Origin: Dietzia natronolimnaea | Lineage (GTDB): Bacteria; Actinomycetota; Actinomycetes; Mycobacteriales; Mycobacteriaceae | Assembly (NCBI RefSeq): GCF_002289575.1 | Contig: NZ_NTGA01000012.1 | Location: 62,001 to 126,000 of the forward strand | Length of the DNA stretch: 64,000 bases | Direction: 5' to 3' | Part shown: positions 8,625 to 16,976 of the stretch, piece by piece | How the letters are laid out: each line of letters starts with the position of its first letter | Numbering within the stretch: position 1 is the first letter of the stretch | Translations under genes and position numbers: made by a program | Notes under the pieces: model-generated | Databases searched by the model: none | Seen by the model: only the letters and a program-made list of their open reading frames with translations | Told to the model about the DNA's origin: nothing

Positions 8625-9260
8625 TCACACCGCCGGGAACTCGGCCTTGATCCGCAGCAGGGTCTTGGCCTGGGTCCGCCCCTCGAGTCCGAGGACCAGG
8701 CCGGCCGACTTGAGCCGCCGGGCGAGGTCCGAATCCGCGGCGAACTCGGACTCGGACTCGATCGTGATCTCTACCCGGCGGCCGCCGTTGAGCAGCACCG
8801 ACTGTTTGGCGGCGTCCAATCCGGGGATGTTGGTCCAGCGGATCGGCCCGGGGTCGCGCGGCGAGGCGCCCGAACCCGAGAAGGAGTAGTCGAAGTCCGT
8901 GCTCTGGGTGCGGGTCACCTTGCCCCACCCGGCCATCGGGCCCACCCCCACGCGCGCGGCGACGGCGTTGCGGCGGGCGCTGTAGGTGGCGCACTCGATC
9001 TCGCAGGCCCCCAGGGTGTTCATCACCCTCAAGGCTTCCTCGAAGCGCTGCCGCAGGCTCCACGCGTCGTACTGTCCGAACGGCACCAGCAGCGGACGGC
9101 CCTCGATCGGCGCCTGCACGTAGACCACCCGCGGAACCACCTCGCCCTCGACCACGTCATATCCCGACCTCACCTGCATGGGCCGCTGGATGACGTCGGT
9201 GAGCAACCCGCGCTTGTCGGTGACCGGCGCGGTCTCGTAGAAGGACACGAGCTGACTCAC
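8625..9260 (-). CDS. Conserved-looking hypothetical protein
   Basis: This 211-aa soluble protein has no motif I can name. It shows ordered, non-repetitive sequence (SQLVSFYETAPVTDKRGLL near the N-terminus, VPFGQYDAWSLRQRFEEALR in the middle, LARRLKSAGLVLGLEGRTQA near the end), which argues for a real folded protein. There is no signal peptide or membrane segment. The GTG start has GAGGTGA upstream. It ends 4 bp from the stop of the convergent HD gene and lies just downstream of a frameshifted membrane-anchored gene on the same strand, with which it may be co-transcribed. Confidence 0.7.
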   Translation of the reverse strand: MSQLVSFYETAPVTDKRGLLTDVIQRPMQVRSGYDVVEGEVVPRVVYVQAPIEGRPLLVPFGQYDAWSLRQRFEEALRVMNTLGACEIECATYSARRNAVAARVGVGPMAGWGKVTRTQSTDFDYSFSGSGASPRDPGPIRWTNIPGLDAAKQSVLLNGGRRVEITIESESEFAADSDLARRLKSAGLVLGLEGRTQAKTLLRIKAEFPAV

Positions 9261-9336
9261 GGGCGCTCACCTCACTGTTCGAGGTCGCGACGGGTGCGGG
9301 ACCTGACCCCCAGCGTATCCGCCGAGGCCGGCCACC

Positions 9337-9698
9337 TCACCCGGCCCAGAACTCCACCATCGGCTGGGAGGAGATCAGGACACCGTCCTCGTAGATCTCC
9401 ATCCCACCGGCATCGATCGAGTAGACGACGTCGTTGTTGGACACCGACGCATAGCCCCCGGCCACCACCGGGTCGCCGGCGTTGCAGCGGGCCTGCCGGT
9501 TGTCGGTCCACCCCGATGCGTCGGCTCCCGGAGGAGCAGGTAGGCGAGCGCACCGAGGAGGACCAGTCCCAGGACCGCCAGGATCGTGACCAGGGCGATC
9601 ACCGCGCGCGACACGGAGCGCTGCGGTTCCGGCCGATAACCCTGCTGCCCCCACCTCTCGCGCGGTCCGTCGGACCCGTCATCCCAGCCATACGACAT
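9337..9698 (-). pseudogene. Membrane-anchored protein gene interrupted by a frameshift
   Basis: Two reading frames must be joined to give a sensible protein of about 120 aa. The first frame supplies an acidic/polar N-terminus (MSYGWDDGSDGPRERWG) and one membrane helix (AVIALVTILAVLGLVLLGAL). It then runs into low-complexity sequence, while another frame picks up a plausible exported domain (GWTDNRQARCNAGDPVVAGG, then ASVSNNDVVYSIDAGGMEIY, ending MVEFWAG). A single extra base near 9535-9545, inside CTCCTCCGGGAGCC on the coding strand, would restore one frame. The cause may be a real mutation, a sequencing error at the GGG run, or recoding. GGGGGAG precedes the ATG. Confidence 0.6.
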
Positions 9699-9792
9699 CG
9701 GACCACTCCCCCGCTACGGCCGGCCCGGATCCGGACGGCTCGTACAGTTCTGTAGGGAAGGGAGCAGGCATCCGCGTCGCTGTCGGCCCCGT

Positions 9793-9820
9793 CGCGACCC
9801 GACCCCCGGGCCGGGTCGCG
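9793..9820 (-). terminator. Hairpin downstream of the allophanate hydrolase gene
   Basis: Perfect 9-bp arms CGCGACCCG and CGGGTCGCG enclose a 10-nt loop. It lies 30-57 bp past the stop of the leftward nitrogen operon. No U-tract follows, as is common in high-GC actinobacteria, so it may act as a terminator or as a 3' mRNA stabiliser. Confidence 0.5.
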
Positions 9821-9849
9821 GGCAGGGTCCCGAGCAGGGCCCCGGGTGC

Positions 9850-11595
9850 TCACCCGATCGGCCACTCCCCGAGGTCCGTGAGGTCGTCGGCCTCCGCGGT
9901 GACGGCGGTGGGCTCGCAGCCGAATCCGACCACCTCCGTGCCGTCCGCCAACGTCACGCGGCCGAGCTGCATCGGCCTGGGCAACTGGTCGAGGAACGTG
10001 CCGAGCGCCGCCGGGGAGACGCTCCACCTCTCGCCGAGCAGTGCGGCGCCGTCCGGGTGCCGCAGGACCCCGGGCTTGGGTGGCTCGGTGGCGAGGCGGT
10101 ACATCCGGTAGTCGGCGCTGGACCGCACCGGCCCGCGCCAGGCCGCGCCCCTGCTGATGAGCTGGTGCTCGAGCGGGCCCCCACGGCGGTGGGCGCCGAA
10201 GACGACCAGGTCGACCGCCGGCGCCCCCGCGCTCAGCGGCCACGGAACGAACGGCTCCGCGCCGGATCTCCGTTCCCCGGACAGGGCGGCCGCGATGTCG
10301 GCCACCGGCCCGTCGTGGAAGGGTCTGCCCACCACTGTCACGCCGAACCGCGCCGTCCCGCGGTCCCCCTCGTCGATCTCGTCGGTCGGCACCGCCACGG
10401 CGCACAGGTCGAAGAGGTTGCAGAAGTTCGTGTACGTCCCCATACGGCTGTTGAGGGCGATCGGGTCGGCTTTCACCTCGGCGATGGTCGGGTGGAAGGG
10501 CGCGGTGGGGACGAGCAGTGCAGCCGCACCCATACGATCGAGTTCGGCCACCGCCTCGGCGCGCAAGGCCTCGACCTCCCGGCGGTCGTGCAACAGATCG
10601 ACCGCAGTGATGCCGCGGGCCGGGGTGATGATGTCCCGGACGGTCGGGTCGATGCCCGCGTCCGGGCGAGGGTGCGAGTGCGGGGCGGAGTCGAGGAAGT
10701 CACCGACCGCCTCATACCGCTCGGCCACGAGCGCGCCGTCGTAGAGCAGCCTCGCCGCGGCGAGGAACGGCCCGAGGTCGATCTCCACCACCCGGTACCC
10801 GAGCGCGCGGGCCCGGTCGACGGCGCCCGAGAACGCCTCCGCCCACCCCGGGGCCATGGCCACGAGCTCACGCGGGACGGCGATCGTCGCGCCGGGTCCC
10901 GCGTCCAGCGGTGTGTCGGTGGGCCAGGGACGGGTTCTCTCTCCGCCGGCCATCACCCCGGTCGCGCGGGCGGCGGTCCGGACGTCGCGGGCGAGGATGG
11001 TCACGCAGTCATAGCTCGCGCAGGCGGGGACCACCCCGTCGATGGAGACGACGCCGAGGGTGGGTTTGATGCCGACGATCCCGTTGAGGCCGGCCGGGAT
11101 CCGGCCCGACCCGGCGGTGTCGGTCCCGATCGCCAGGTCGCAGATCCCCAACGCCACCGCCACCGCCGAGCCCGAGCTCGACCCGCCCGACACGTGGTCG
11201 GGGCGGTGCGCGGCACGCACGGCCCCGTACGGACTGCGCGTGCCCACCAGGCCGGTCGCGAACTGGTCGAGATTCGTCACCCCCAGCACCACGGCTCCTG
11301 CCGCGCGGAGGCGTGCGACGGCCACCGCGTCCCGATCGGGCAGGTAGGCGAACCCGGGGCACGCGGCGGTGGTGGGCAGCCCCGCCACGTCGACGTTGTT
11401 CTTGACCGCCAGTGTCATCCCGGCGAGCGGGCCCCCCGCGGCGAGGGAGGCCATCATGTCGTCCACCAGCTCCTCACGTGGGCGGACCTGGATGAACACC
11501 TCGGGCCGGTCCGCCTCGGCCAGTCGGGCCACCACGTGGTCGACCGCCGCCTCGGCGCGGGCCCTCAGGTCGGTTCCGGTCGTCTCGGTACTCAT
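9850..11595 (-). CDS. atzF: Allophanate hydrolase (amidase-signature enzyme)
   Basis: The 581-aa enzyme hydrolyses allophanate to ammonium and CO2, the last step of ATP-dependent urea or guanidine breakdown. The amidase-signature catalytic residues are visible: K65 (LAVKNNVDVAG), the Gly-Ser-rich loop SGGSSSGSA at 136-144, and GTDTAGSGRIPA around 155-167 for the second serine. The C-terminal third (from about 450, DLVVFGAHRRGGPLEHQLI) matches the allophanate-hydrolase C-terminal domain, so the protein is full length. The ATG overlaps the upstream stop as ATGA. It is the last gene of a five-gene operon with permease, two DUF1989 proteins and a carboxyltransferase. Confidence 0.93.
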   Translation of the reverse strand: MSTETTGTDLRARAEAAVDHVVARLAEADRPEVFIQVRPREELVDDMMASLAAGGPLAGMTLAVKNNVDVAGLPTTAACPGFAYLPDRDAVAVARLRAAGAVVLGVTNLDQFATGLVGTRSPYGAVRAAHRPDHVSGGSSSGSAVAVALGICDLAIGTDTAGSGRIPAGLNGIVGIKPTLGVVSIDGVVPACASYDCVTILARDVRTAARATGVMAGGERTRPWPTDTPLDAGPGATIAVPRELVAMAPGWAEAFSGAVDRARALGYRVVEIDLGPFLAAARLLYDGALVAERYEAVGDFLDSAPHSHPRPDAGIDPTVRDIITPARGITAVDLLHDRREVEALRAEAVAELDRMGAAALLVPTAPFHPTIAEVKADPIALNSRMGTYTNFCNLFDLCAVAVPTDEIDEGDRGTARFGVTVVGRPFHDGPVADIAAALSGERRSGAEPFVPWPLSAGAPAVDLVVFGAHRRGGPLEHQLISRGAAWRGPVRSSADYRMYRLATEPPKPGVLRHPDGAALLGERWSVSPAALGTFLDQLPRPMQLGRVTLADGTEVVGFGCEPTAVTAEADDLTDLGEWPIG

Positions 11596-13574
11596 GCGCT
11601 CAGCTCCCCACTGGCGGCCCAGCGCGAGAACTCCTCGGCGCGGGCGTGTTCCATCCGGCGTCGGGCGGAGGCGATCGACTCGGCCTCCCGCTCGCAGAAC
11701 GCGGTGTGCTCGGCCAGCGAGAACGTGTCGTCGGTGATATCGACGCGCCCCCGCCCGGCGGCGGTGTCGGCCCGGAGGTCGGTAAGCTCCTCGGAGGTGA
11801 CGGGGTACCAGGAGATGCGGTCGAAGTGCCGCAGCAGCCACGGATGCTCGGGGTCGAATCCCGGTGCCGGTTCGGGGTGGCGATGGTTCCACACCTGGGT
11901 GGTCCGGCCCACGAACTGGTAGCCGCCCGGCCCCTCCATCCCGTAGATGCACAGGTACGCACCACCGATGCCGACGGAGTTCTCCGCGGTCCACGTCCGG
12001 GCGGGGTTGTACTTGGTCGTCACCAGTCGGTGCCGCGGGTCGAGCGGCGTGGCCACGGGGGCGCCGAGGTAGACGTCCCCGAGCCCGAGCACCATGTACT
12101 CGGCGTCGAAGACGGTGCGGTAGACGTCGTCTGCGGTCTCCAGGCCGTTCATCCGGCGGATGAACTCGATGTTCCACGGACACCACGGGGCGTCGTCGCG
12201 CACGCCGTACATGTACCTCTCGATGGCCTCCTTGGTGGCGGGGTCGTCCCAGCTCAGCGGCAGCCGGACGCGCCTACTCGACACCGCCAGGTCCTCGGCG
12301 GCGGGAAGCGCGGCCTCGGCCTCACGGAGGGCGGTCAGGGTGGCGCCGACCGTACTGCGGCCGGGTGTGATCTTGACCTGGAGCGAGCGGATACCGGGCG
12401 TGAGGTCCTGCTGGCCGGGCACGGGGTTCTCCTGAAGGTGCAGGTAGAGGGCGTGGGCGCGGGCACGCAGCTCGAGGTCGAGCTCCATCCGTCCGTATTC
12501 GACCAGCACGTTGTCGTCCCCACCCCGACGGTAGGTCACCTCGGTCACCCCGTCGGCGGTGTGGCCGCGGCCCAGCACGCCGTCGTCGCGATCACCGCCG
12601 TCGCCGAGGACGTACGGGCGGCCGGCCGCCGCCGCCCCGGCGATCCCGGCGCGATCGCCGGCGGTGTCGACCCGCACGCGGACGAACCGCACGGTGTCGC
12701 CGGGCGCGAGTTGGCCGAGCTTCCACCGGTCTCCGCTGACCACGGTGACGGGGCAGACGAAGCCCCCCAGGCTCGGGCCGTCCGGGCCGAGCAGGATCGG
12801 GGTGTCCCCGGTGAAATCCAGGGCGCCTACCGAGTAGGCGTTGTCGTGCACGTTCGACGGGTGCAGGCCGGCCTCCCCGCCGTCGGGCCGGGCCCACTTC
12901 GGTCGTGGCCCCTCGAGCCTGACCCCGGTGCGGTCCGAGTTGAAGTGCACCGTGTAGCTGGCCGCGTAGAGCTCGTCCATTCCCGCGCGGGTGAGGAACT
13001 CCGGCGCCCCGTGCGGCCCCTCGGCCACCGCGATGTGCCAGTGATGGCCGATGGCCGGGACCTCGTCGGCGAGGATCCGGCGAGGCTCGCCCGGTCCGGG
13101 CTCCCCGACGGCGAGGGTGTCCCCCGCCGCGAGGGTGCGTCCCTCGTGTCCCCCGAACCGTCCGAGGGTGAAGGTCGACGACGACCCGAGATACTCCTGC
13201 ACCTCGATGCCACCGGCGACCGCCACGTAGACGCGCATGCCCGGCCCGTCGACCACGGGGACGTCGAGGACGGATCCCGCGTCCAGCGGGATCGGCTTCC
13301 ACTGGGCCACCGGGCGACCGTCCACCGTGGGGCGTACGTGCGCGCCGCCCACGCAGACCGTGATCGCGGCATCAGGCCGGATCCGCAGGCCGCCCCGGGT
13401 GCACTCCAGACCGGCGGCACCCTCCGGGTTGCCCAGGGCGGTGTTGGCCAGTCGCAGCGAGTAGTCGTCCATCGCCCCTGATGGCGGGACGCCCACGCCC
13501 CAGTACCCGACGCGGCCGGGCCAGTCCTGGACGGTGGTGATGAGTCCCGGGTGGAGGATCTCGAGGCGGGTCAT
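11592..13574 (-). CDS. Urea/guanidine carboxylase-type carboxyltransferase (KipA-KipI fusion) lacking biotin carboxylase
   Basis: The 660-aa protein consists of the two carboxyltransferase domains of urea carboxylase. A KipA/AHS2-type domain comes first (LEILHPGLITTVQDWPGR at the N-terminus, to about 310), then a KipI/AHS1-type domain (about 350-620, with YGMEGPGGYQFVGRTTQVWN). Usual urea or guanidine carboxylases are about 1200 aa, with a biotin carboxylase before and a biotin carrier domain after these. Here both are missing: the protein starts cleanly at the carboxyltransferase with its own AGGAG site 7-8 nt before ATG, and ends after the segment AESIASARRRMEHARAEEF. A separate biotin carboxylase-carrier protein would be needed, or the substrate differs. 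Neighbouring DUF1989 genes favour carboxyguanidine chemistry. Confidence 0.85.
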   Translation of the reverse strand: MTRLEILHPGLITTVQDWPGRVGYWGVGVPPSGAMDDYSLRLANTALGNPEGAAGLECTRGGLRIRPDAAITVCVGGAHVRPTVDGRPVAQWKPIPLDAGSVLDVPVVDGPGMRVYVAVAGGIEVQEYLGSSSTFTLGRFGGHEGRTLAAGDTLAVGEPGPGEPRRILADEVPAIGHHWHIAVAEGPHGAPEFLTRAGMDELYAASYTVHFNSDRTGVRLEGPRPKWARPDGGEAGLHPSNVHDNAYSVGALDFTGDTPILLGPDGPSLGGFVCPVTVVSGDRWKLGQLAPGDTVRFVRVRVDTAGDRAGIAGAAAAGRPYVLGDGGDRDDGVLGRGHTADGVTEVTYRRGGDDNVLVEYGRMELDLELRARAHALYLHLQENPVPGQQDLTPGIRSLQVKITPGRSTVGATLTALREAEAALPAAEDLAVSSRRVRLPLSWDDPATKEAIERYMYGVRDDAPWCPWNIEFIRRMNGLETADDVYRTVFDAEYMVLGLGDVYLGAPVATPLDPRHRLVTTKYNPARTWTAENSVGIGGAYLCIYGMEGPGGYQFVGRTTQVWNHRHPEPAPGFDPEHPWLLRHFDRISWYPVTSEELTDLRADTAAGRGRVDITDDTFSLAEHTAFCEREAESIASARRRMEHARAEEFSRWAASGELSA

Positions 13575-13629
13575 GGTGGCGTCTCCTGTGGTGACGGGTG
13601 CGCGGGTTGCGGGCTCGCGGGTGGCGGAC

Positions 13630-14307
13630 TCAGGCGGTGACGATCATCCGCACCGGCGTGGGGTCGAAGCCGTTGCACGGGTTGTTGATCTGCGGGCAGT
13701 TGGAGACCAGGACGATCACGTCGCGGTCGGCGCGCAGCGCCAGGCGCTTGCCGGGCGCGGAGAGTCCGTCGACGATCCCGAGGGTGCCGTCGGGATCCAC
13801 GGGCACGTTCATGAAGAAGTTGACGTTGGGGACCAGGTCCCGTTTGCCCAGTCCGTGCCGGGCCCCCTCGCGGAGGAAGTTCTCCACGCAGGCGTGTTGG
13901 TGCCGGGTGTGGTGGCCGTACCGCAGGGTGTTGGACTCCTGCGAGCACGCACCGCCGAGCGTGTCGTGGTTGCCCACCTCGTCGGCCGTGATCGTCACCA
14001 GGGGCTCGCCGGCGTCGTCCCGCAGCACGCTGTCGGTGGTGAGGAAAATCGACCCCTGGGCGGCGACGGTCGCCGGGGCACTGTAGCGCCGGGTGGGGTC
14101 GTGCGCGTCGTAGAACAGGGTGTCGACGGCCTGGTTGCCCTCGAGATCGACGATGGTCAGGGTCTGCCCCCGGTACAGGACGCGGGACCAGGCGGCCCGG
14201 GCGGCGACGGTCTCGTCGGCGACCACGGCGCCGCCGGCGAGTGCGAGGTCTGCGGGGGGAAGCTCTGCGGGGGGAAGGTCTGCGGGGGTGACGGTCGAAC
14301 GTGTCAT
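13630..14307 (-). CDS. DUF1989 protein UAAP2, carboxyguanidine deiminase subunit type
   Basis: This 225-aa protein belongs to the urea-amidolyase-associated proteins (UAAP2 branch of DUF1989). Published work on guanidine-degrading bacteria showed that the UAAP pair forms carboxyguanidine deiminase (CgdAB), turning carboxyguanidine into allophanate. Candidate metal and active-site segments are DEVGNHDTLGGACSQESN (about 118-135), HHTRHQHACVENF and VSNCPQINNPCNGFDPTP near the C-terminus. The first 25 residues contain small repeats of LPPAEL/LPPADL type. AGGAGA precedes the ATG by 5 nt. It sits between the partner DUF1989 gene and the carboxyltransferase, as expected for the pathway. Confidence 0.85.
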   Translation of the reverse strand: MTRSTVTPADLPPAELPPADLALAGGAVVADETVAARAAWSRVLYRGQTLTIVDLEGNQAVDTLFYDAHDPTRRYSAPATVAAQGSIFLTTDSVLRDDAGEPLVTITADEVGNHDTLGGACSQESNTLRYGHHTRHQHACVENFLREGARHGLGKRDLVPNVNFFMNVPVDPDGTLGIVDGLSAPGKRLALRADRDVIVLVSNCPQINNPCNGFDPTPVRMIVTA

Positions 14308-14317
14308 GGGGTTCTCC

Positions 14318-15211
14318 TCAGTCGATCTGCGTGAAGGCGCGGTGGGCGGCCTCGGAGTTGGCGACGGCGCGGCGGTACTCGAGGTCGTCCCCGACGCCGG
14401 GGAAGGAGCCCGCCAGGAGGGCGTCGAGATCCTGTGAGGCGCTCCAGGCCAGGAGCTCCACGCTCCCGGCGTGGTACCGCGTCGACGGGTCGAGCGGGTG
14501 GTCCGCGACCGCGACGGCCACGACGACGGGCAGGTGCAGGATCAGGTCGACGGTCGCCCCGGCCCCGGCACCGCCGGTGGACACGAGCGCCCCGTCGTCC
14601 GCGACCCGGACGCCGTGGAAGAACGACACGGTGTGGGGCAGGTCCCGCTCGGTCAATCCGTGCTTGAGAGCGGCCAGCAGCAACAGCTCCCGCCCCGCCG
14701 GTGACTCGGACTCCGGTGCTCCGGCCCCGTAGCGGGCGACGTTGCCGGCCAGCGTCGAGGCGCCGCACAGCGCGTCGTGGTGGCCGGAGGTGTCCGCGAC
14801 GATCGTCGCGAGCACGCGCCCCTGGTCCGAGAGCAACGGATGACCGGTCCCGAGGTAGGCCTGCCACGGGACCTTGACCGTGTCGGCGGTGTTGAGGCGC
14901 TCCCAGGGGGCGTCGGCCCGCCACATCATGAGCGAGGCGCAGGCCGTGCCGTCCCGGTCGGTGAGGCGGATCCGTGTGCCGCGGGCCAGGGTGAGCGCGG
15001 TGTACCGGCCGCCGGGGATCGACTCCGCCCAGGTGAGACGGTCGGTCGGGATGTCCGCCGGCGGGTGGGGCCAGTCGGTGGCCGGAACGACCGGCATGGC
15101 GTCGGTGATCGCGCCGGCCTGGGCACGGGCGTGTTCGCGGGCGCCCGAGGTCGTGGACGTGCTGTCGGTGGTGCTGGAGTCGGTCGTGCTGGATTCGGTG
15201 GCGCTGGTCAT
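14318..15211 (-). CDS. DUF1989 protein UAAP1, carboxyguanidine deiminase subunit type
   Basis: The 297-aa protein is the UAAP1-type partner of the preceding DUF1989 gene. It carries the matching motifs DTSGHHDALCGASTLAGN (about 148-165), LTERDLPHTVSFFHGVRV and SGAREHARAQAG near the N-terminus. The first 25 residues are a Ser/Thr/Asp repeat (ESSTTDSSTTDST) that is probably disordered and not part of the enzyme. GGAGAG lies 6 nt upstream of the ATG, and the permease stop is only 4 bp away, so it is co-transcribed. Together the two DUF1989 proteins would deiminate carboxyguanidine; which is subunit A or B I leave open. Confidence 0.85.
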   Translation of the reverse strand: MTSATESSTTDSSTTDSTSTTSGAREHARAQAGAITDAMPVVPATDWPHPPADIPTDRLTWAESIPGGRYTALTLARGTRIRLTDRDGTACASLMMWRADAPWERLNTADTVKVPWQAYLGTGHPLLSDQGRVLATIVADTSGHHDALCGASTLAGNVARYGAGAPESESPAGRELLLLAALKHGLTERDLPHTVSFFHGVRVADDGALVSTGGAGAGATVDLILHLPVVVAVAVADHPLDPSTRYHAGSVELLAWSASQDLDALLAGSFPGVGDDLEYRRAVANSEAAHRAFTQID

Positions 15212-15215
15212 CAGG

Positions 15216-16787
15216 TCACTCTCCGATCGTGACGGGTTTGGGATGGGTCTTGCCGCGGGGGAAGCACAGGATGCCGAGCCCCACCACGGCGAGGACGGTC
15301 AGGACGCCGGCCCATCGCATCCACGGGGTCTGTCCCGAGGGGTCGAAGATCTCCGTCCGGGGCCAGGCGAGGTTGACCGTCATGAGCAGTCCGTACCCCA
15401 CGGCCAGGACGTTGACGGGGATCCCCCAGCGGCCCAGCGAGAACAGCGGCTTGCCCTCGGCGTCGGTGAGCCGGGGGCCGTTCGGCCATCCCCGGAGGCG
15501 GCGCAGGAGCAGCGGCGCGGTCACGCACAGGTAGGCGAGGTAGATGAGGATGATGCACACCGAGGCCAGGGTCGCGAAGATCGCGGCGTTGCCCATGTTG
15601 ACCAGCAGGATCGCGATGCACGACACGCCGATGAGCACGGCCGGGGCGATAGGGGTACCGGTGCGTGGGTTGACGCGGGACAGGGTGGCCGAGAAGGGCA
15701 GGCGCCCGTCGCGGGCCATCGAGAACATCAACCGGGTGGCCGCGGTCTGGATGGCGAGGGTGCAGATGAAGATGGCCACCACGACCACCACGAGGAGCAC
15801 CTTGCCCCAGAAGTTCCCGAGCACCGAGTTCAGGACGTACGGCAGCCCCTCGGTGGCCAGCCGGCCGTCGGTGAGGCTGGGCGCGGCCATGAGCGCGGCG
15901 AGGATCATGAGTCCGCCACCGAGGGCCGAGACGGTCAGGGCCATCCGGATGGTCCGTGGAGCGACCCGGCGGGGGTTGACGGTCTCCTCCGCCAGTTCGC
16001 CGGCCGAGCCGAAGCCCACCATCACGTAGGCGGCCATGAGGCCGGAGACGACCCAGGCCCAGATGTACCCGGGCTGGTCCCCCATGCCCGCGGTGTCGAA
16101 GACGACCTGCGGCCCGCGGACGGCGTGGGTCAGCAGCGCGAGGATCACCGCGACGACTCCGACGATCTCGCAGGTCACGCCGATGTTGTTGACGTAGGCC
16201 ATCCACCTGATACCGAGGGAGTTGATCGTGGTGGTGATGACGAGCAGCACCAATCCCAGCAGGACGGCGTTCGCCGCGCCGGAGGGCGAGGTGAGGGCCG
16301 GGTCGTCGCCGATGATCTGGAAGCCGGACCAGATACTGGGCAGCACGACCTGGAGCGCGATGGCCGCGGCGGAGGCGGTGACGATCTGGGCGAGGATCAT
16401 GAACCAACCCCCGAACCACCCGACGATCTCGCCGCCCATCCGCCTCGACCACTGGTAGATCGCTCCCGAGAGGGGATACCGGGCCGCGAGCTCGGCGAAG
16501 CACAGGGCCACCAGGAACTGGCCCGCGAACACGATCGGCCAGGTCCAGAAGAACGCCGGTCCGCCGAACCCGTACCCCAGCCCGAACAGCTGGAAGATCG
16601 TGGTGAGGATCGAGACGAACGAGAACCCGGCCGCGAACGACGCGAAGGTGCCGAGGCTGCGGTGGAGCTGCTGGTCGTAACCGAGGTCGGCGAGGTCGTC
16701 GTGGTCCCCGCGACGTGCGGGAGCCGGGGTGGACTCGTCATCCCGACCAGCGGGGACCGGGGTGGCGAGGCCGGAGGGATCGCTCAT
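15216..16787 (-). CDS. APC-family amino acid/polyamine-type permease of the urea/guanidine operon
   Basis: The 523-aa integral membrane protein has about 12 hydrophobic segments between a polar N-terminus (to about 45) and a short basic tail. It shows APC-superfamily traits: the first helix region FAAGFSFVSILTTIFQLFGL with a glycine-rich break, and GFGSAGELAEETVNPRRVAP in the middle, typical of the amino acid-polyamine-organocation family. Permeases of this branch commonly accompany UAAP/urea carboxylase genes, so uptake of guanidine, urea or a related amine is inferred. GGAG lies 8 nt before the ATG. It is the first gene of the operon, so regulatory signals for all five genes should lie in 16788-16976. 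Confidence 0.88.
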   Translation of the reverse strand: MSDPSGLATPVPAGRDDESTPAPARRGDHDDLADLGYDQQLHRSLGTFASFAAGFSFVSILTTIFQLFGLGYGFGGPAFFWTWPIVFAGQFLVALCFAELAARYPLSGAIYQWSRRMGGEIVGWFGGWFMILAQIVTASAAAIALQVVLPSIWSGFQIIGDDPALTSPSGAANAVLLGLVLLVITTTINSLGIRWMAYVNNIGVTCEIVGVVAVILALLTHAVRGPQVVFDTAGMGDQPGYIWAWVVSGLMAAYVMVGFGSAGELAEETVNPRRVAPRTIRMALTVSALGGGLMILAALMAAPSLTDGRLATEGLPYVLNSVLGNFWGKVLLVVVVVAIFICTLAIQTAATRLMFSMARDGRLPFSATLSRVNPRTGTPIAPAVLIGVSCIAILLVNMGNAAIFATLASVCIILIYLAYLCVTAPLLLRRLRGWPNGPRLTDAEGKPLFSLGRWGIPVNVLAVGYGLLMTVNLAWPRTEIFDPSGQTPWMRWAGVLTVLAVVGLGILCFPRGKTHPKPVTIGE

Positions 16788-16898
16788 GTCCGGGGCTCCT
16801 CTCGGGGTGGTTGTCGATAGCAGGAGCCCGAGCTGCGCCGGACCATTTCCTGTCTGCCGATAGTTTTCCCCTCGCGTGTGACCCCCGGGTTGCCCGGT

Positions 16899-16914
16899 GT
16901 TTCCATCCGATTAA
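16899..16914 (-). promoter_or_regulatory. Candidate GlnR-type nitrogen-regulation box
   Basis: The sequence GTTTC-CATCCG-ATTAA has the a-site/b-site layout of the actinobacterial GlnR box: on the other strand it reads TTAAT-n6-GAAAC. One half is perfect and the other keeps the TAA core. It lies 112 bp before the permease start, a sensible place for nitrogen-limitation activation of a guanidine/urea operon. This is by eye only. Confidence 0.3.
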
Positions 16915-16976
16915 CAGGCCCTCACGCCTCTGCCCACCCCTCGCCGGGCGGCCCGGTCGCATGATCGAATGCCCCC

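Noticed and set aside
10057-11922. Long plus-strand frame (over 600 codons) opposite the allophanate hydrolase and carboxyltransferase genes
   Set aside because: It is Arg/Gly/Pro/His-rich with no motif and lies exactly antisense to well-supported genes; high GC keeps such frames open.
14874-16820. Plus-strand frame of about 650 codons over the permease
   Set aside because: It is antisense to a clear APC permease, with repeated HGDE-rich composition typical of reversed membrane genes.
16788-16976. Guanidine-I (ykkC) riboswitch upstream of the permease
   Set aside because: I looked for its conserved ACGR and paired elements in the leader and could not find a convincing fold; a covariance search would be decisive.
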